Positions 1-9,054 of a DNA stretch of 64,000 nucleotides are shown in pieces (the stretch's first letter is position 1; each line of letters opens with the position of its first letter). Both the position numbers and the translations under genes were made by a program. The notes beneath the pieces are model-generated. The model did not search any database, had not been told where the DNA came from, and saw only the letters and a list, made by a program, of their open reading frames with translations. This DNA comes from Blastopirellula sp. J2-11 (lineage in GTDB: Bacteria > Planctomycetota > Planctomycetia > Pirellulales > Pirellulaceae). The stretch spans positions 3,596,001 to 3,660,000 of the forward strand of contig NZ_CP097384.1 of assembly GCF_024584705.1 (NCBI RefSeq). Reading direction: 5' to 3'.

Positions 1-432
1 CCAACGTAAATCCGCGTCGAGGGGATGTCTTCACTTTGCTTCTTTCTCCTTGTTCCCTATTTCGTCGCTGCAAGCATTTCATGTCGAAAGGTCGACAGAA
101 CCCCAAACGGTTGCAAAAACCGTCGAGTCAAAAGACCTGCGCTGCTTTCGGCGGGACGATGTTCCATGCGGTTGCGGAATGCATATCCCGTACCGAGCGA
201 CGCAAAATTAACGAACGTTAATGTTGCGCCCAGCGCATGCGATGCAGCAATCGCAGAAAAGCAGGATTAGCGGTGAAAGTGTTCCGATACGAACGGAAAC
301 ATAATGACGCGACTTCTATTCCGCGATGGAATCAACTTCCACAAGACGGCGCCGCGGCATGCGACAGAGTCATCGCATTCGACATGCATGTCGCTTCGTT
401 CAACACAGCAACAAGATAATCGCGGCGAATTC
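1..432. other. Intergenic stretch at the left edge, no gene seen
   Basis: The open frames here are short, overlap one another and resemble nothing I know. The only structured item is a dyad at 202-227. The stretch follows the stop of the leftward DUF1501 gene, so it may hold that operon's 3' end and the regulatory region of a gene beyond the window. Confidence 0.5.
202..227. promoter_or_regulatory. Operator-like dyad
   Basis: The arms GCAA-A-ATTAACG and CGTTAAT-G-TTGC mirror each other around a 2-base centre, with one unpaired base in each arm. The short spacing and AT-rich core look like a dimeric repressor site rather than a terminator, as there is no T-run. No gene starting beside it lies in this window, so its target is unknown. 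Confidence 0.25.
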
Positions 433-1836
433 TTACGCGATCAGGTCATGCACAATCCGAGCAGGTTCAACACCGGTTAGTTTCTGGTTCAGCCCTTGAA
501 ACTTGACCGAGAGCCGATTGTGGTCGAATCCCAAGAGATGCAAGATCGTCGCGTGCAGATCGCGAACATGCACCCCATCTTGGATCGTATTGAAACCAAA
601 GTCATCGGTTTCGCCATACGAAACGCCCCCCTTCGCTCCTCCGCCGGCCATCCACATGGTGAACGCGTTGGGATGATGATCCCGTCCATCGTCGCCGCCT
701 CCTTGAACCATCGGCGTGCGGCCAAACTCGCCGCCCCAGATGACGAGCGTATCTTCCAACAGTCCCCGCTGTTTTAGATCTTGCACCAGCGCCGCGCAGG
801 CCTGATCAGTCGCCAGGCAGTTTCCCTGCAGATCCTTCTTTAGATTGCCATGCTGGTCCCACGCCTCGTGAAAGAGTTGCACAAAGCGAGTTCCCCGTTC
901 CACCAAACGCCGCGCCAGCAGGCAGTTTTTCGCGAACGACGGTTGATCGGGATCGACTCCATACATGTCCAACACATGTTTGGGTTCGGAAGACAAATCC
1001 ATCAGTTCCGGTCCGCTCGCCTGCATCCGATACGCCATCTCGAACGAGTTGATCCGCGTCGCGATTTCGGGATCACCAGTCGCGGCCAGACGTTGCTGAT
1101 TCAATTGGTTGATCGTGTCGAGCGAATCACGCTGGACCGTCCGATCGATTCCCGTCGGGTTCGATAGATAGAGCACAGGATCACCAACGCTGCGCAGTTG
1201 CACTCCTTGATAGACCGTCGGCAGATATCCGCTTCCCCAGTTGCTGGAGCCGCCGCTCGGTCCCTTTTTCCCCGAGCTAAAGACGACGAAGCCCGGCAGA
1301 TTGCGAGACTCAGAACCCAAGCCGTACATCGTCCACGCCCCCAAGCTTGGCTTGCCAAACAAAGGAGATCCGGTGTTCATCATGATTTGCGCCGGCGCGT
1401 GATTAAACGCGTCGGTCTTCATGGACTTGATGATTGTCAGATCGTCGGCGATCTTCGCCGTGTGGGGAAGCAGCTCCGAAATCTCTGCGCCGCACTTCCC
1501 ATGTTTGGCGAACTTGAACTTCGGCCCCAGCAGTTTTGAATGGGGATTGATGAACGCGGCGCGATAGCCATCTAGCAACTCGGCGGGCGGCAATGACCCG
1601 TCGAACTTTTCGAGCTGCGGTTTGTAGTCGAACATTTCCAAGTGGCTAGGAGCGCCGGCCATGAACAAGAAAATGACGTTCTTCGCTTTCCCCGCAAAAT
1701 GAGGCTGCTTTGGCGCCATCGGATCTATCTGCTGCGCTGCAGACTCGCCGCGCAACATGTCGGCCAGTGCGATCGATCCCAGACCAACGCCGCAATCGCG
1801 GAGAAACCAGCGGCGTGAAATGTCGTTGGGTGTCAT
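433..1836 (-). CDS. DUF1501 family protein, Tat-exported
   Basis: Predicted exported protein of the planctomycete DUF1501 family, which is related to the sulfatase/alkaline phosphatase fold. The N-terminus carries a twin-arginine signal (RRWFLRDCG) followed by a hydrophobic stretch. The family motif GGEFGRTPM and the GRDHHPN metal-site-like motif lie near residues 370-386, followed by a GGGAKGG segment. A longer frame starts 25 codons upstream, but the ATG used here follows GGAAAGGA at good spacing and puts the Tat motif at the very start. It lies 28 bases after the PSCyt gene and is surely cotranscribed with it. Such pairs are typical of planctomycetes and are thought to act in polysaccharide or substrate oxidation in the periplasm. 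The exact substrate cannot be read from sequence. Confidence 0.9.
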   Translation of the reverse strand: MTPNDISRRWFLRDCGVGLGSIALADMLRGESAAQQIDPMAPKQPHFAGKAKNVIFLFMAGAPSHLEMFDYKPQLEKFDGSLPPAELLDGYRAAFINPHSKLLGPKFKFAKHGKCGAEISELLPHTAKIADDLTIIKSMKTDAFNHAPAQIMMNTGSPLFGKPSLGAWTMYGLGSESRNLPGFVVFSSGKKGPSGGSSNWGSGYLPTVYQGVQLRSVGDPVLYLSNPTGIDRTVQRDSLDTINQLNQQRLAATGDPEIATRINSFEMAYRMQASGPELMDLSSEPKHVLDMYGVDPDQPSFAKNCLLARRLVERGTRFVQLFHEAWDQHGNLKKDLQGNCLATDQACAALVQDLKQRGLLEDTLVIWGGEFGRTPMVQGGGDDGRDHHPNAFTMWMAGGGAKGGVSYGETDDFGFNTIQDGVHVRDLHATILHLLGFDHNRLSVKFQGLNQKLTGVEPARIVHDLIA

Positions 1837-1864
1837 CTTCGGGTCCTTTCCACTTCGCGTGGAA

Positions 1865-4800
1865 TTATTCTTTGGTGATCGTTTCGTCCAAGCAAAGGAT
1901 AACGCGGGCAACCAGCGTCAAAGCGGCCTGTTCGTGAATGTCGTCGCTCTCTACGGCAGAGGACTTCACAATCTCCTGCGCGTTCAGTTCGCCCGCTGCG
2001 AGCCGAGTACGCTGCTTGTCGAGCATCGTTTGCAACATCGCAATTTCATCCGCAGTCGGCACACGTGCGATGCAGCAGCGCAGCGCGTATTCAAGACGCG
2101 ATGCGTCGGTCTCGCCCCCTTCCTTTTGCGTTCGCAACGCCAGCGCGGCGGCGCACTCTTGCGCCAGCGGTTCATTGAGCAAGGTCAACGCTTGCAGCGG
2201 CGTGTTCGAACGATTGCGGCGAACGCACGAGACGTTCCCCGGTTCGGCGTCAAACGTCTCCAACATCGGGAAGGGAACGCTCCGAAAGCGGAATGCGTAC
2301 AGTCCGCGGCGATAACGATCGGCGTCGGTCTCCACGTTCCACGTCTTGTAACCATAACTGGCCGGCGGATCAAACAGAAAAGCAGGCGCCGGCGGGTAAA
2401 CCGGCGGTCCGCCGATCTCGTCGTTTAACAGTCCGCTCGCCGTCAAGCCAATGTCGCGCACGATCTCGGCATGAACGCGAAACCGCGGGCCCCGCGCCAA
2501 AAGGCGATTGTAGGGATCGCGCCGGTACTTCGCTTCCGTCACGACCGAGGACTGTCGATAAACCGCCGACGAGACGATCAAGCGGTGAATATGCTTCAAG
2601 CTCCAATCGTGCTCCATCAGGTCGACCGCGAGCCAATCGAGCAGTTGGCGATGCGACGGCGGCGTGCTTTGCGATCCCAGATCGTCACTCGTTTCGACCA
2701 GACCGATACCGAAGTACGATTGCCAGATCCGGTTGACGATCGCTCGAGCGGTCGTGGGCGAACGTCGATCCACCAGCCACTTGGCGAACGTCAGTCGTGA
2801 TCGAGGATCGCCGGCGGGCAAATCATGCAGAAACTCGGGCACGCTTGGCTCCACAACTTCGGTCGGACTCAGGAAATCTCCGCGATGCAGCAGCGATGTG
2901 GTGCGCGGCTTCTGCCGTTCTTCCAATACCAGTTGTGACGAACCCTCGGGAAAACTTTGCCAGAGCGCTTCGATCTGGGCATTTTCGTCGGCCCACTCCT
3001 CGACGGTCGTTCTCCAATAGGCGAACAATGCTTGTTCTTGCGCTGGCGTTCTTTGGTCGGCGGAAATCGCCAAGGTCTCACGCACCGCTTGAGGAAGCGG
3101 ATCGGCGATTGGATTGGCTTCCGTCGTCAACGAAAAACGATATCGGCCCATCAAGCAATTGTGCTTGTCGTTGTTGTTCCAACCGCCGTGATTCATGGTC
3201 GGCTGAACGGTGATCACCGTTCCCTCTTCGAATCCAACCGGCTTTTCCAAAACGAAGACCGCTTTGCGCGATTGATTTCGCCGACCTGGATCGCTGTCGG
3301 TCGTCCAAGCCGTACTCTTGTCCCCATCGAGCGCAAACGAAATCGGTCCTGTGACTCGCTTGTCTCCCCCTTTTGCTTTGATATTGACGATATAGTCCGG
3401 CTGCGGCGCTTTGGCCGGGTTGACGTCCGCAGTCGCCGAAACCAATTTCAACTTCGTCCGCTTGCCGGGATCGCTCGCAGGCGCCGCATAGACCGTAAAC
3501 TCGGTCAGCGCCGCCGTCCCACGCAATGATCGGCCTGGTCCACGGCGCGGCAGTTGGGGATGCGTCAACAGTTCTAAACGAATCCCGGTGATCTCCTGCG
3601 CGGCGGTTGTCTTCATGACGAACCGCGGACTTGAACTGTGCGGCGCATAACTTTCGCTCAGGATCGAGTAGTCCTCTAGCACGCGAAACTTTTGCCCTTC
3701 AAACGGCAAGTCGACTGGCTCCAATACTTCCCATTGGCCGGCGGACGCTTGAGCGGCGGTTTCCCACTCCGCCATTTGCTTGCGCCAGTTGGGCGTCGCT
3801 GACTGGAGAGCGGACTCAATCGCGACGATCTTTTGCCGAATCACACCGATCTTTTCCGCTTCGGTGTTGGTGTACGCTGGGATGATCGCGTCATGCGTAT
3901 TGTTCAAAAACGCAAACATCCCAAAATATTCGTGCTGCGACAGCGGATCGTATTTGTGGGTATGACACTGGGCGCACTGCACCGTCAATCCCAAGACCGC
4001 TTTGCCGACCGCATCCATCCGATCGAACATCGCCGCCATCCGAAACTGCTCTGGATCGGCGCCCCCTTCTTCGTTGACCATCGAGTTTCGCAAGAAACCG
4101 GTCGCGACCAAACTATCCTGGTCTGGATTGGGAACCAGATCGCCAGCGATCTGCTGAACGATAAATTGGTCATACGGCAAGTCGCGATTCAGCGCTCCAA
4201 TGACCCAGTCGCGATAGAACCAACTTGCTCGTGGAGTATCTTTTTCGTACCCGTCTGAATCAGCGTAGCGCGCCGCATCCAACCAATCGCGTCCCCAGCG
4301 TTCGCCAAAGTGACGTGACGCCAGCAAGCGTTCGATCTGCCGGTCGTAGGCGTCCGCACTCGCATCAGCGACAAACGCATCGACTTCTTCGATCGACGGC
4401 GGCAGGCCGATCAGGTCGAGACTCAGCCGTCGCAGCCAGATCGCTTTCTCCGCTTCGGGCGATGGAGTCAGCTCTGCTTCACGCTCCAACCGGTTCAAGA
4501 CAAACGCATCAATCGGATTGCGCACCCACGAGGAATTAGCGACCTGTGGAACTTCGGGACGTGTCGGCGGAGTAAACGCCCAATGCCCTTCGTACTTCGC
4601 GCCTTGCGATATCCAGTTCTTCAGCGACTCTATCTGCTCCGGCGTCAGCGACTTCCCCGCTTCGACCGGCGGCATCAACATCTCAGGATCGGCGGAGGTG
4701 ATCCGCGCGACAAATTCGCTCTCCATCAAATTGCCAGGGACGATCGCCGACGCATGAGCTCCAGCGGCGTTATCCAGACGCAAGTCGGCCTCGCGATGCT

Positions 4801-4942
4801 CTGGATCAGGACCATGACATTGAAAGCAATTTTCGGACAGGATCGGCCGAATATCACGTTGAAAATCGACTTCAACAGGCTCCGCCCCAGCGGCGCCGCT
4901 GAGAGACGCGAGTGTCAACAGGATGGCGGTAGGGCGAATCAT
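1865..4942 (-). CDS. PSCyt1-DUF1549-DUF1553 multidomain protein
   Basis: A 1025-residue exported planctomycete protein. A signal peptide occupies about residues 1-20. The PSCyt1 cytochrome-like domain follows, with a heme-binding CFQCH at 39-43. DUF1549 (PSCyt2) spans about 140-350 and contains a second heme-type motif, CAQCH, near 322. DUF1553 (PSD1) fills the last 300 residues. The insert between the two holds a discoidin/carbohydrate-binding-like region. Both CxxCH motifs are intact, so covalent heme attachment in the periplasm is likely. It heads the operon with the DUF1501 gene and is transcribed away from a PAS-AraC gene 139 bases upstream, which is the obvious candidate regulator. The electron partner and substrate are unknown. 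Confidence 0.93.
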   Translation of the reverse strand: MIRPTAILLTLASLSGAAGAEPVEVDFQRDIRPILSENCFQCHGPDPEHREADLRLDNAAGAHASAIVPGNLMESEFVARITSADPEMLMPPVEAGKSLTPEQIESLKNWISQGAKYEGHWAFTPPTRPEVPQVANSSWVRNPIDAFVLNRLEREAELTPSPEAEKAIWLRRLSLDLIGLPPSIEEVDAFVADASADAYDRQIERLLASRHFGERWGRDWLDAARYADSDGYEKDTPRASWFYRDWVIGALNRDLPYDQFIVQQIAGDLVPNPDQDSLVATGFLRNSMVNEEGGADPEQFRMAAMFDRMDAVGKAVLGLTVQCAQCHTHKYDPLSQHEYFGMFAFLNNTHDAIIPAYTNTEAEKIGVIRQKIVAIESALQSATPNWRKQMAEWETAAQASAGQWEVLEPVDLPFEGQKFRVLEDYSILSESYAPHSSSPRFVMKTTAAQEITGIRLELLTHPQLPRRGPGRSLRGTAALTEFTVYAAPASDPGKRTKLKLVSATADVNPAKAPQPDYIVNIKAKGGDKRVTGPISFALDGDKSTAWTTDSDPGRRNQSRKAVFVLEKPVGFEEGTVITVQPTMNHGGWNNNDKHNCLMGRYRFSLTTEANPIADPLPQAVRETLAISADQRTPAQEQALFAYWRTTVEEWADENAQIEALWQSFPEGSSQLVLEERQKPRTTSLLHRGDFLSPTEVVEPSVPEFLHDLPAGDPRSRLTFAKWLVDRRSPTTARAIVNRIWQSYFGIGLVETSDDLGSQSTPPSHRQLLDWLAVDLMEHDWSLKHIHRLIVSSAVYRQSSVVTEAKYRRDPYNRLLARGPRFRVHAEIVRDIGLTASGLLNDEIGGPPVYPPAPAFLFDPPASYGYKTWNVETDADRYRRGLYAFRFRSVPFPMLETFDAEPGNVSCVRRNRSNTPLQALTLLNEPLAQECAAALALRTQKEGGETDASRLEYALRCCIARVPTADEIAMLQTMLDKQRTRLAAGELNAQEIVKSSAVESDDIHEQAALTLVARVILCLDETITKE

Positions 4943-5081
4943 AGAAGGAATGGCCTAAACCGGGGCAAACGAAGGATGGGAGCAGAGGCAGGTTCGGAAG
5001 TTTTCCGACTTTTCCAATTTACAGGAATTCGAGCGTCAAGTCTTGAACTTTGCCTCGCATTCTTGGTACGTTTAGACCATC

Positions 5082-5831
5082 ATGAATCACGATTCGCAAG
5101 CATTTCAGACCGAGTTTTTCCGCCAATCTCTGCAAGCGGAATCGGTCATTGCGCTGTTTGATTCACTACCCCAGACCTATTTTTATCTCAAAGATCGTCA
5201 GGGGCGATTCGTCAAAGTGAATCAACTCTTTCTCGACAATCATGACTTGAAAGACGAATCGGAAGCGATTGGCAAAACCGATCGAGATTTTCATCCACCG
5301 CTATTAGCCAACGCCTATATCGAAGAAGATCGCCGCGTCATGGCCAGTCGTCGACCGCTTCCCGGGCAGATCTGGCTCGTTCCGCACCGACGTCGCACTC
5401 CTCGATGGTATGTTTGCACCAAGACGCCGCTCTTCGACATGCAGGCGGAAGTTGTCGGCATCGCCGGTGCGATGTACCGGATCGAGCAACAGGACGAATT
5501 GGCGAAATACCTGCAGGAGCTATTCGCGGTCGCTCGTTATATCGAGAAACATTACGCCGAGTCGATTTCGATGGCCGACATGGCCGAGTTGACTGGCCTC
5601 TCGCCGACCCACTTTAATCGCCGCTTTCGCGAATTGTTGCGCGTAACGCCGACGCACTATCTGAAAACGGTGCGCATTCAAGCGGCGCAGAAATTGTTGA
5701 CGACCACGTCGCGCAGCCTGATCGAAATCGCCGCCGCTGTCGGCTTCACCGATCAAAGCCACCTGACCAAACGATTCCGAGAAGTAACCGGGCTGACCCC
5801 GGCAGTCTACCGTCGGCAATATGTTCGCTAG
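5082..5831 (+). CDS. AraC family regulator with N-terminal PAS domain
   Basis: A 249-residue predicted transcription factor. Residues about 15-135 look like a PAS sensor (SLPQTYFYLKDRQGRFVKVN, then the family-typical IGKTDRDFHP). Residues about 145-249 form a double helix-turn-helix AraC domain, including SMADMAELTGLSPTHFNRRF and the second-helix pair IAAAVGFTDQSHLTKRF. The PAS module replaces the usual cupin sensor, so the signal may be a small ligand or redox cue. It is divergent from the DUF1501/PSCyt operon, and the 139-base shared region is a plausible site of action. No strong Shine-Dalgarno sequence precedes the ATG. Confidence 0.9.
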   Translation: MNHDSQAFQTEFFRQSLQAESVIALFDSLPQTYFYLKDRQGRFVKVNQLFLDNHDLKDESEAIGKTDRDFHPPLLANAYIEEDRRVMASRRPLPGQIWLVPHRRRTPRWYVCTKTPLFDMQAEVVGIAGAMYRIEQQDELAKYLQELFAVARYIEKHYAESISMADMAELTGLSPTHFNRRFRELLRVTPTHYLKTVRIQAAQKLLTTTSRSLIEIAAAVGFTDQSHLTKRFREVTGLTPAVYRRQYVR

Positions 5832-6250
5832 GTGGAGACGAACAGGGGTAAAACGGTCGGAACCAACATTGCGCCGCGACCTAGCGTCGAACAAGGCGCT
5901 GGCTCGATATCTCGAAGTAAATCCTTGCAAATGTCTTCGTATTTTTCTAGAATATAATCGTAGACCATGAAGCAACGCACCGCTATCTGGGGGTTACCAG
6001 GCTCGCAACCAAACACAGCAATCTGGTGGTCCAATTCCCAAAATAAGATGCAGTTCGCTCCCGCGAAAGTAGCGTCTTGCTTGCGCATCTTTCGCAGGAG
6101 TGAAAGGCGACAACGGGTCCAAGCAGGCCACCTTCGTTATTTGGAAGGGGAGCCGTAATCCCTCGGCTTGCGCAGTTTGAAGTTGCGCTATTTGGCAATT
6201 CAGAAAGTATTGAACACGGAAGCAGAACGGTAAAACAGGGTCTGAATCAA

Positions 6251-6546
6251 GCGGAAAACCGTCACACTAGTGTTCTGTCAAACCGCTATTTTCGGCTTCC
6301 ACGAAATCAGCCGCACGGCGTTAGCCGCGGTTTCTGTCACCAATTGTCTTTCGCAAATGAGTTCTCATCAGAAACCGGTGCTAACGCACTACGGCTAATA
6401 AAAACATGGCGCCTGAAAATTGTCGCGTGACAGAACACTAGCCCGCTGCGCCAGCGAGGGAATACGGCTCGCCACTTCAATCCGTGTTAGGGTCGCCAAC
6501 TCTATTCCCTCGCTGGCGCTGGCGGGCTAGTGTGACGGTTTTCCGC
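6251..6546. repeat. Nested inverted-repeat element (MITE- or REP-like)
   Basis: The outer arms, GCGGAAAACCGTCACACTAG and its exact complement, are 20 bp and end the element. A second pair, CTAGTGTTCTGTCA at 6267-6280 and its complement at 6428-6441, is nested inside. A third pair of about 26 bp (6438-6463 and 6504-6530, one small indel) forms a strong hairpin ending in GAGGGAAT. All three pairs share the tetranucleotide CTAG at their junctions. The nesting suggests one palindromic element inserted into or beside another. There is no transposase inside, so any movement would be in trans. Confidence 0.75.
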
Positions 6547-6689
6547 TAGCTGCCCCATTTTGATTTTCCAACGCTTGAAAGTGAAGACGGCGCTGCGCGG
6601 CACGTATCGACAGGGGACTCTTTGTTCAGCTTGCTGAAAACCGCTCTAGTGTTGGACTGTTTTGATTCGTTGGACAAAAAGCAGAGCGG

Positions 6690-6908
6690 TCCTGTCCTGT
6701 CCAACCTTTTGGAGCCAACAGATCTGTATCGACCTCTGAAACTACCCAGATTAACGCAGCGAGAAGGAAACGACGTTCGGCAAAAAATGGATCCTGTCCT
6801 GTCCAACCTTTTGGTCCCATAGATCTGCACCAACGTTTAAACACCCCAAATTAACGTAGCAAGAAGGAAACGGCGTTCGACAATAAATGAGTCCTGTCCG
6901 GTCCAACC
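6690..6908. repeat. Imperfect 100-bp tandem repeat, two units plus a third core
   Basis: The core TCCTGTCCTGTCCAACC starts at 6690 and 6792, and TCCTGTCCGGTCCAACC at 6892, giving periods of 102 and 100. The remainder of each unit is alignable, for example the AGATCTG, ATTAACG and AGAAGGAAACG segments recur in order. The core resembles the units of the large array at 42.7 kb. Confidence 0.75.
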
Positions 6909-7115
6909 AGCGCTGGGGCGTTCCGCTTTCCCACGATGGGAGAACCGATACGGCTCGTTCCGTGGCCGAGAGCAAAGTAGCCCAGCGGATTCCCTCGGAT
7001 GGCGCCGCTGATTACGATGGCAGGTGACCTCACGACGACTTCTTGATCGCTGTTACAGTCACTCCCTTCGCGCTGCGGTCGAACGGCGCAAAATCTTGTT
7101 CTTTGAGATTGCCCT

Positions 7116-8552
7116 ATGCCCCTGAACTATCGAGCTCGTCTCCTCGTCGCGTCAATTTCTGTTTGCGCTATCTTTTTTAGCGGGATCCTGGTCGAGACCA
7201 CTTTCGCTCAAGAAGCCAACGCCAAACCGAACATCGTTTGGATTATGGCCGAAGACATTGGTCCCGATTTGGCTTGCTATGGAACGCCAGCGCTGCAGAC
7301 GCCAAATTTGGACAAACTGGCGGCGAGTGGGCTGCAACTGGAGCGCGCTTACTGCACTTCGCCGATTTGTTCGACCAATCGCTCGGCCATGATGACCGGA
7401 ATGTATCAAACAACGATCGGCGCCCATCACCATCGCAGCAGCATCGGCAAATTACCGGCGCCGGTCCGACCGATCACCGCCTACCTAAAAGAACAAGGCT
7501 ATTACTGCGCTATCGGCTGCGGTTATGGCAAGAAGACCGATTTTAATTTTACGATCGAGAAAGAAGATGCCTTCGACGGCAACGATTGGCGCAATCGCCA
7601 AGCGGGGCAACCCTTCTTCGCCCACATCCAATTGGGCGTAACGCATCGCGGCAATTGGTGGGAGAAGACGCGTCAGGCGTCGACCGATCCGGTAGATCCC
7701 GCCGCGGTTCAATTGCCTCCGTATCTGCCGGATCATCCGGCGATTCGCCTAGACTGGGCGACCTATCTAGATCAAATCGAAAAAGCGGATCAGCAAGTCG
7801 GAGAGATCGTCGCGCGATTGGAAAAAGAAGGGATTGCCGACAACACGCTGATCCTCTTTATCGGCGACAACGGACGGTGCGTCTTTCGGGGCAAGGGTTT
7901 TGTGTTTGAAGACGGTATTCGGATCCCTGCGATCTGCGTCTGGCCCGGCAAGATCAAGCCCGGCACGAAAAGCGATGCGTTGGTTAGCGTGATCGACATG
8001 AGCGCCGAAGTCTTAGCCGCCGCCGGCGCCAAGGTCCCCAGCTATATGGAAGGACGACCGTTTTTGGAAACCGAGAGCCAGCCGCGCGATTATGTCTTCG
8101 CCGCCCGGGATCGCTGGGATGAGGTTTACGATAAATCTCGCGCGGTCGTCGGCAAACGTTACAAGTACATTCGTAACGACATGCCGGAAGTTCCTTACTT
8201 TACAGTGCACGACTACGAAGAAAAGGTGCGTCCGATCCGTCCCGTGCTGTGGCAGTTGTTCCAAGAGGGAAAAATGAACGACGTGCAAGCCTATCTGATG
8301 CAGCCGTGCAAACCCCAAGAAGAACTCTACGACCTGCAAACCGATCCGTGGGAAACCAAGAACCGAATCGACGATCCGCAATTGCAAGCCGAAGCGAACC
8401 AACTTCGCCAGGTTTTGACCACCTGGGAAGAAGAGACCGACGACCAAGGTCGATATCCCGAGCCGGACAATCAAATCGTGAAAAAGTACCAGGCCGCAAT
8501 CGCCGAGCGGCTGCAAAAACTAAAAGATGGGACCGCGAAATATCCACAGTAG
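7116..8552 (+). CDS. Exported sulfatase (arylsulfatase superfamily)
   Basis: Predicted hydrolase of sulfate esters, 478 residues, with a signal peptide up to about residue 31 (cut after FAQ). The sulfatase fold begins at KPNIVWIMAED, with the metal-site acidic residues E46/D47. The active-site segment is CSTNR at 85-89, where C85 is the position converted to formylglycine. The usual third residue proline is threonine here, which occurs in some planctomycete sulfatases. GDNGR and FEDGIRIPAI mark the C-terminal half of the active site, and DPWETKN the conserved C-terminal region. The substrate is presumably a sulfated algal or animal polysaccharide, but that is inference. It is followed by an ArsR gene 118 bases downstream, possibly separately transcribed. 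Confidence 0.92.
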   Translation: MPLNYRARLLVASISVCAIFFSGILVETTFAQEANAKPNIVWIMAEDIGPDLACYGTPALQTPNLDKLAASGLQLERAYCTSPICSTNRSAMMTGMYQTTIGAHHHRSSIGKLPAPVRPITAYLKEQGYYCAIGCGYGKKTDFNFTIEKEDAFDGNDWRNRQAGQPFFAHIQLGVTHRGNWWEKTRQASTDPVDPAAVQLPPYLPDHPAIRLDWATYLDQIEKADQQVGEIVARLEKEGIADNTLILFIGDNGRCVFRGKGFVFEDGIRIPAICVWPGKIKPGTKSDALVSVIDMSAEVLAAAGAKVPSYMEGRPFLETESQPRDYVFAARDRWDEVYDKSRAVVGKRYKYIRNDMPEVPYFTVHDYEEKVRPIRPVLWQLFQEGKMNDVQAYLMQPCKPQEELYDLQTDPWETKNRIDDPQLQAEANQLRQVLTTWEEETDDQGRYPEPDNQIVKKYQAAIAERLQKLKDGTAKYPQ

Positions 8553-8670
8553 CCGCAGTTTCATTCAAATCACCTTGTGAATACCGATGGGGCGACCGAT
8601 AATCAATTTCTCGAAGTCGGCTTGGATCGCCGACTTCTCACTTTGATCGTCAGAAGCCGCCAGTCGAGCC

Positions 8671-8997
8671 ATGCCACAACATCAAGAACCGTCAGATTTT
8701 CCTGGCGTGGACGTCTGCGCCAGTTATCTGAAGGCATTGGCCGATCCGTATCGACTGCAGATCATTCGCGTCTTGCAACAAGGCCCGATGAGCGTGACCG
8801 ATATCGCATTGCTATTGGAATTGGAAATCGCCAACGCATCGCATCATCTGCGCGTGCTCTATCACGCCCAGATTGTCACGACCCACAAAGAAGGAAAGTT
8901 TGTCTACTACGATCTAAATCAAGCGTTTCTCAAAAGCAAAGCGGCCAACTCACTCGACTTCGGCTGCTGCAAATTTGATCTGCGGAAAGACGTCTAA
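8671..8997 (+). CDS. ArsR family transcriptional regulator
   Basis: A 108-residue winged-helix repressor. The core runs LKALADPYRLQIIRVL, then the recognition helix region NASHHLRVLYHA and the wing KEGKFVYYDL. Single cysteine C16 and the pair C99-C100 near the C-terminus (FGCC) could bind a metal or sense thiol oxidation, but the classical CxC of ArsR is absent. The target is unknown. The oxoprolinase gene on the other strand ends 57 bases away, so the two are convergent and not an operon. Confidence 0.88.
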   Translation: MPQHQEPSDFPGVDVCASYLKALADPYRLQIIRVLQQGPMSVTDIALLLELEIANASHHLRVLYHAQIVTTHKEGKFVYYDLNQAFLKSKAANSLDFGCCKFDLRKDV

Positions 8998-9054
8998 TCG
9001 GGCGTCATGTTACTGCATGTTCGCGAAAAGAATATTGGCGTCCTTCAGCGTATT

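Larger units (their letters stand above)
5832..7115. other. Repeat-rich intergenic spacer, no gene seen
   Basis: This 1.28-kb spacer lies between the AraC gene and the sulfatase gene. I see no credible coding sequence: the longest open frames are short, lie partly on repeats and match nothing. It contains a nested inverted-repeat element and a pair of 100-bp tandem repeats, described separately. The part nearest the sulfatase must hold its promoter, but I could not assign it. Confidence 0.6.

Noticed and set aside
1757-2428. 223-codon plus-strand frame overlapping the DUF1501 and PSCyt genes
   Set aside because: It is antisense to two well-supported genes and has no recognisable domain.
6546-6833. 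Leftward frame of 95 codons in the tandem repeats
   Set aside because: Lies on the repeats and changes with repeat unit. No family content.
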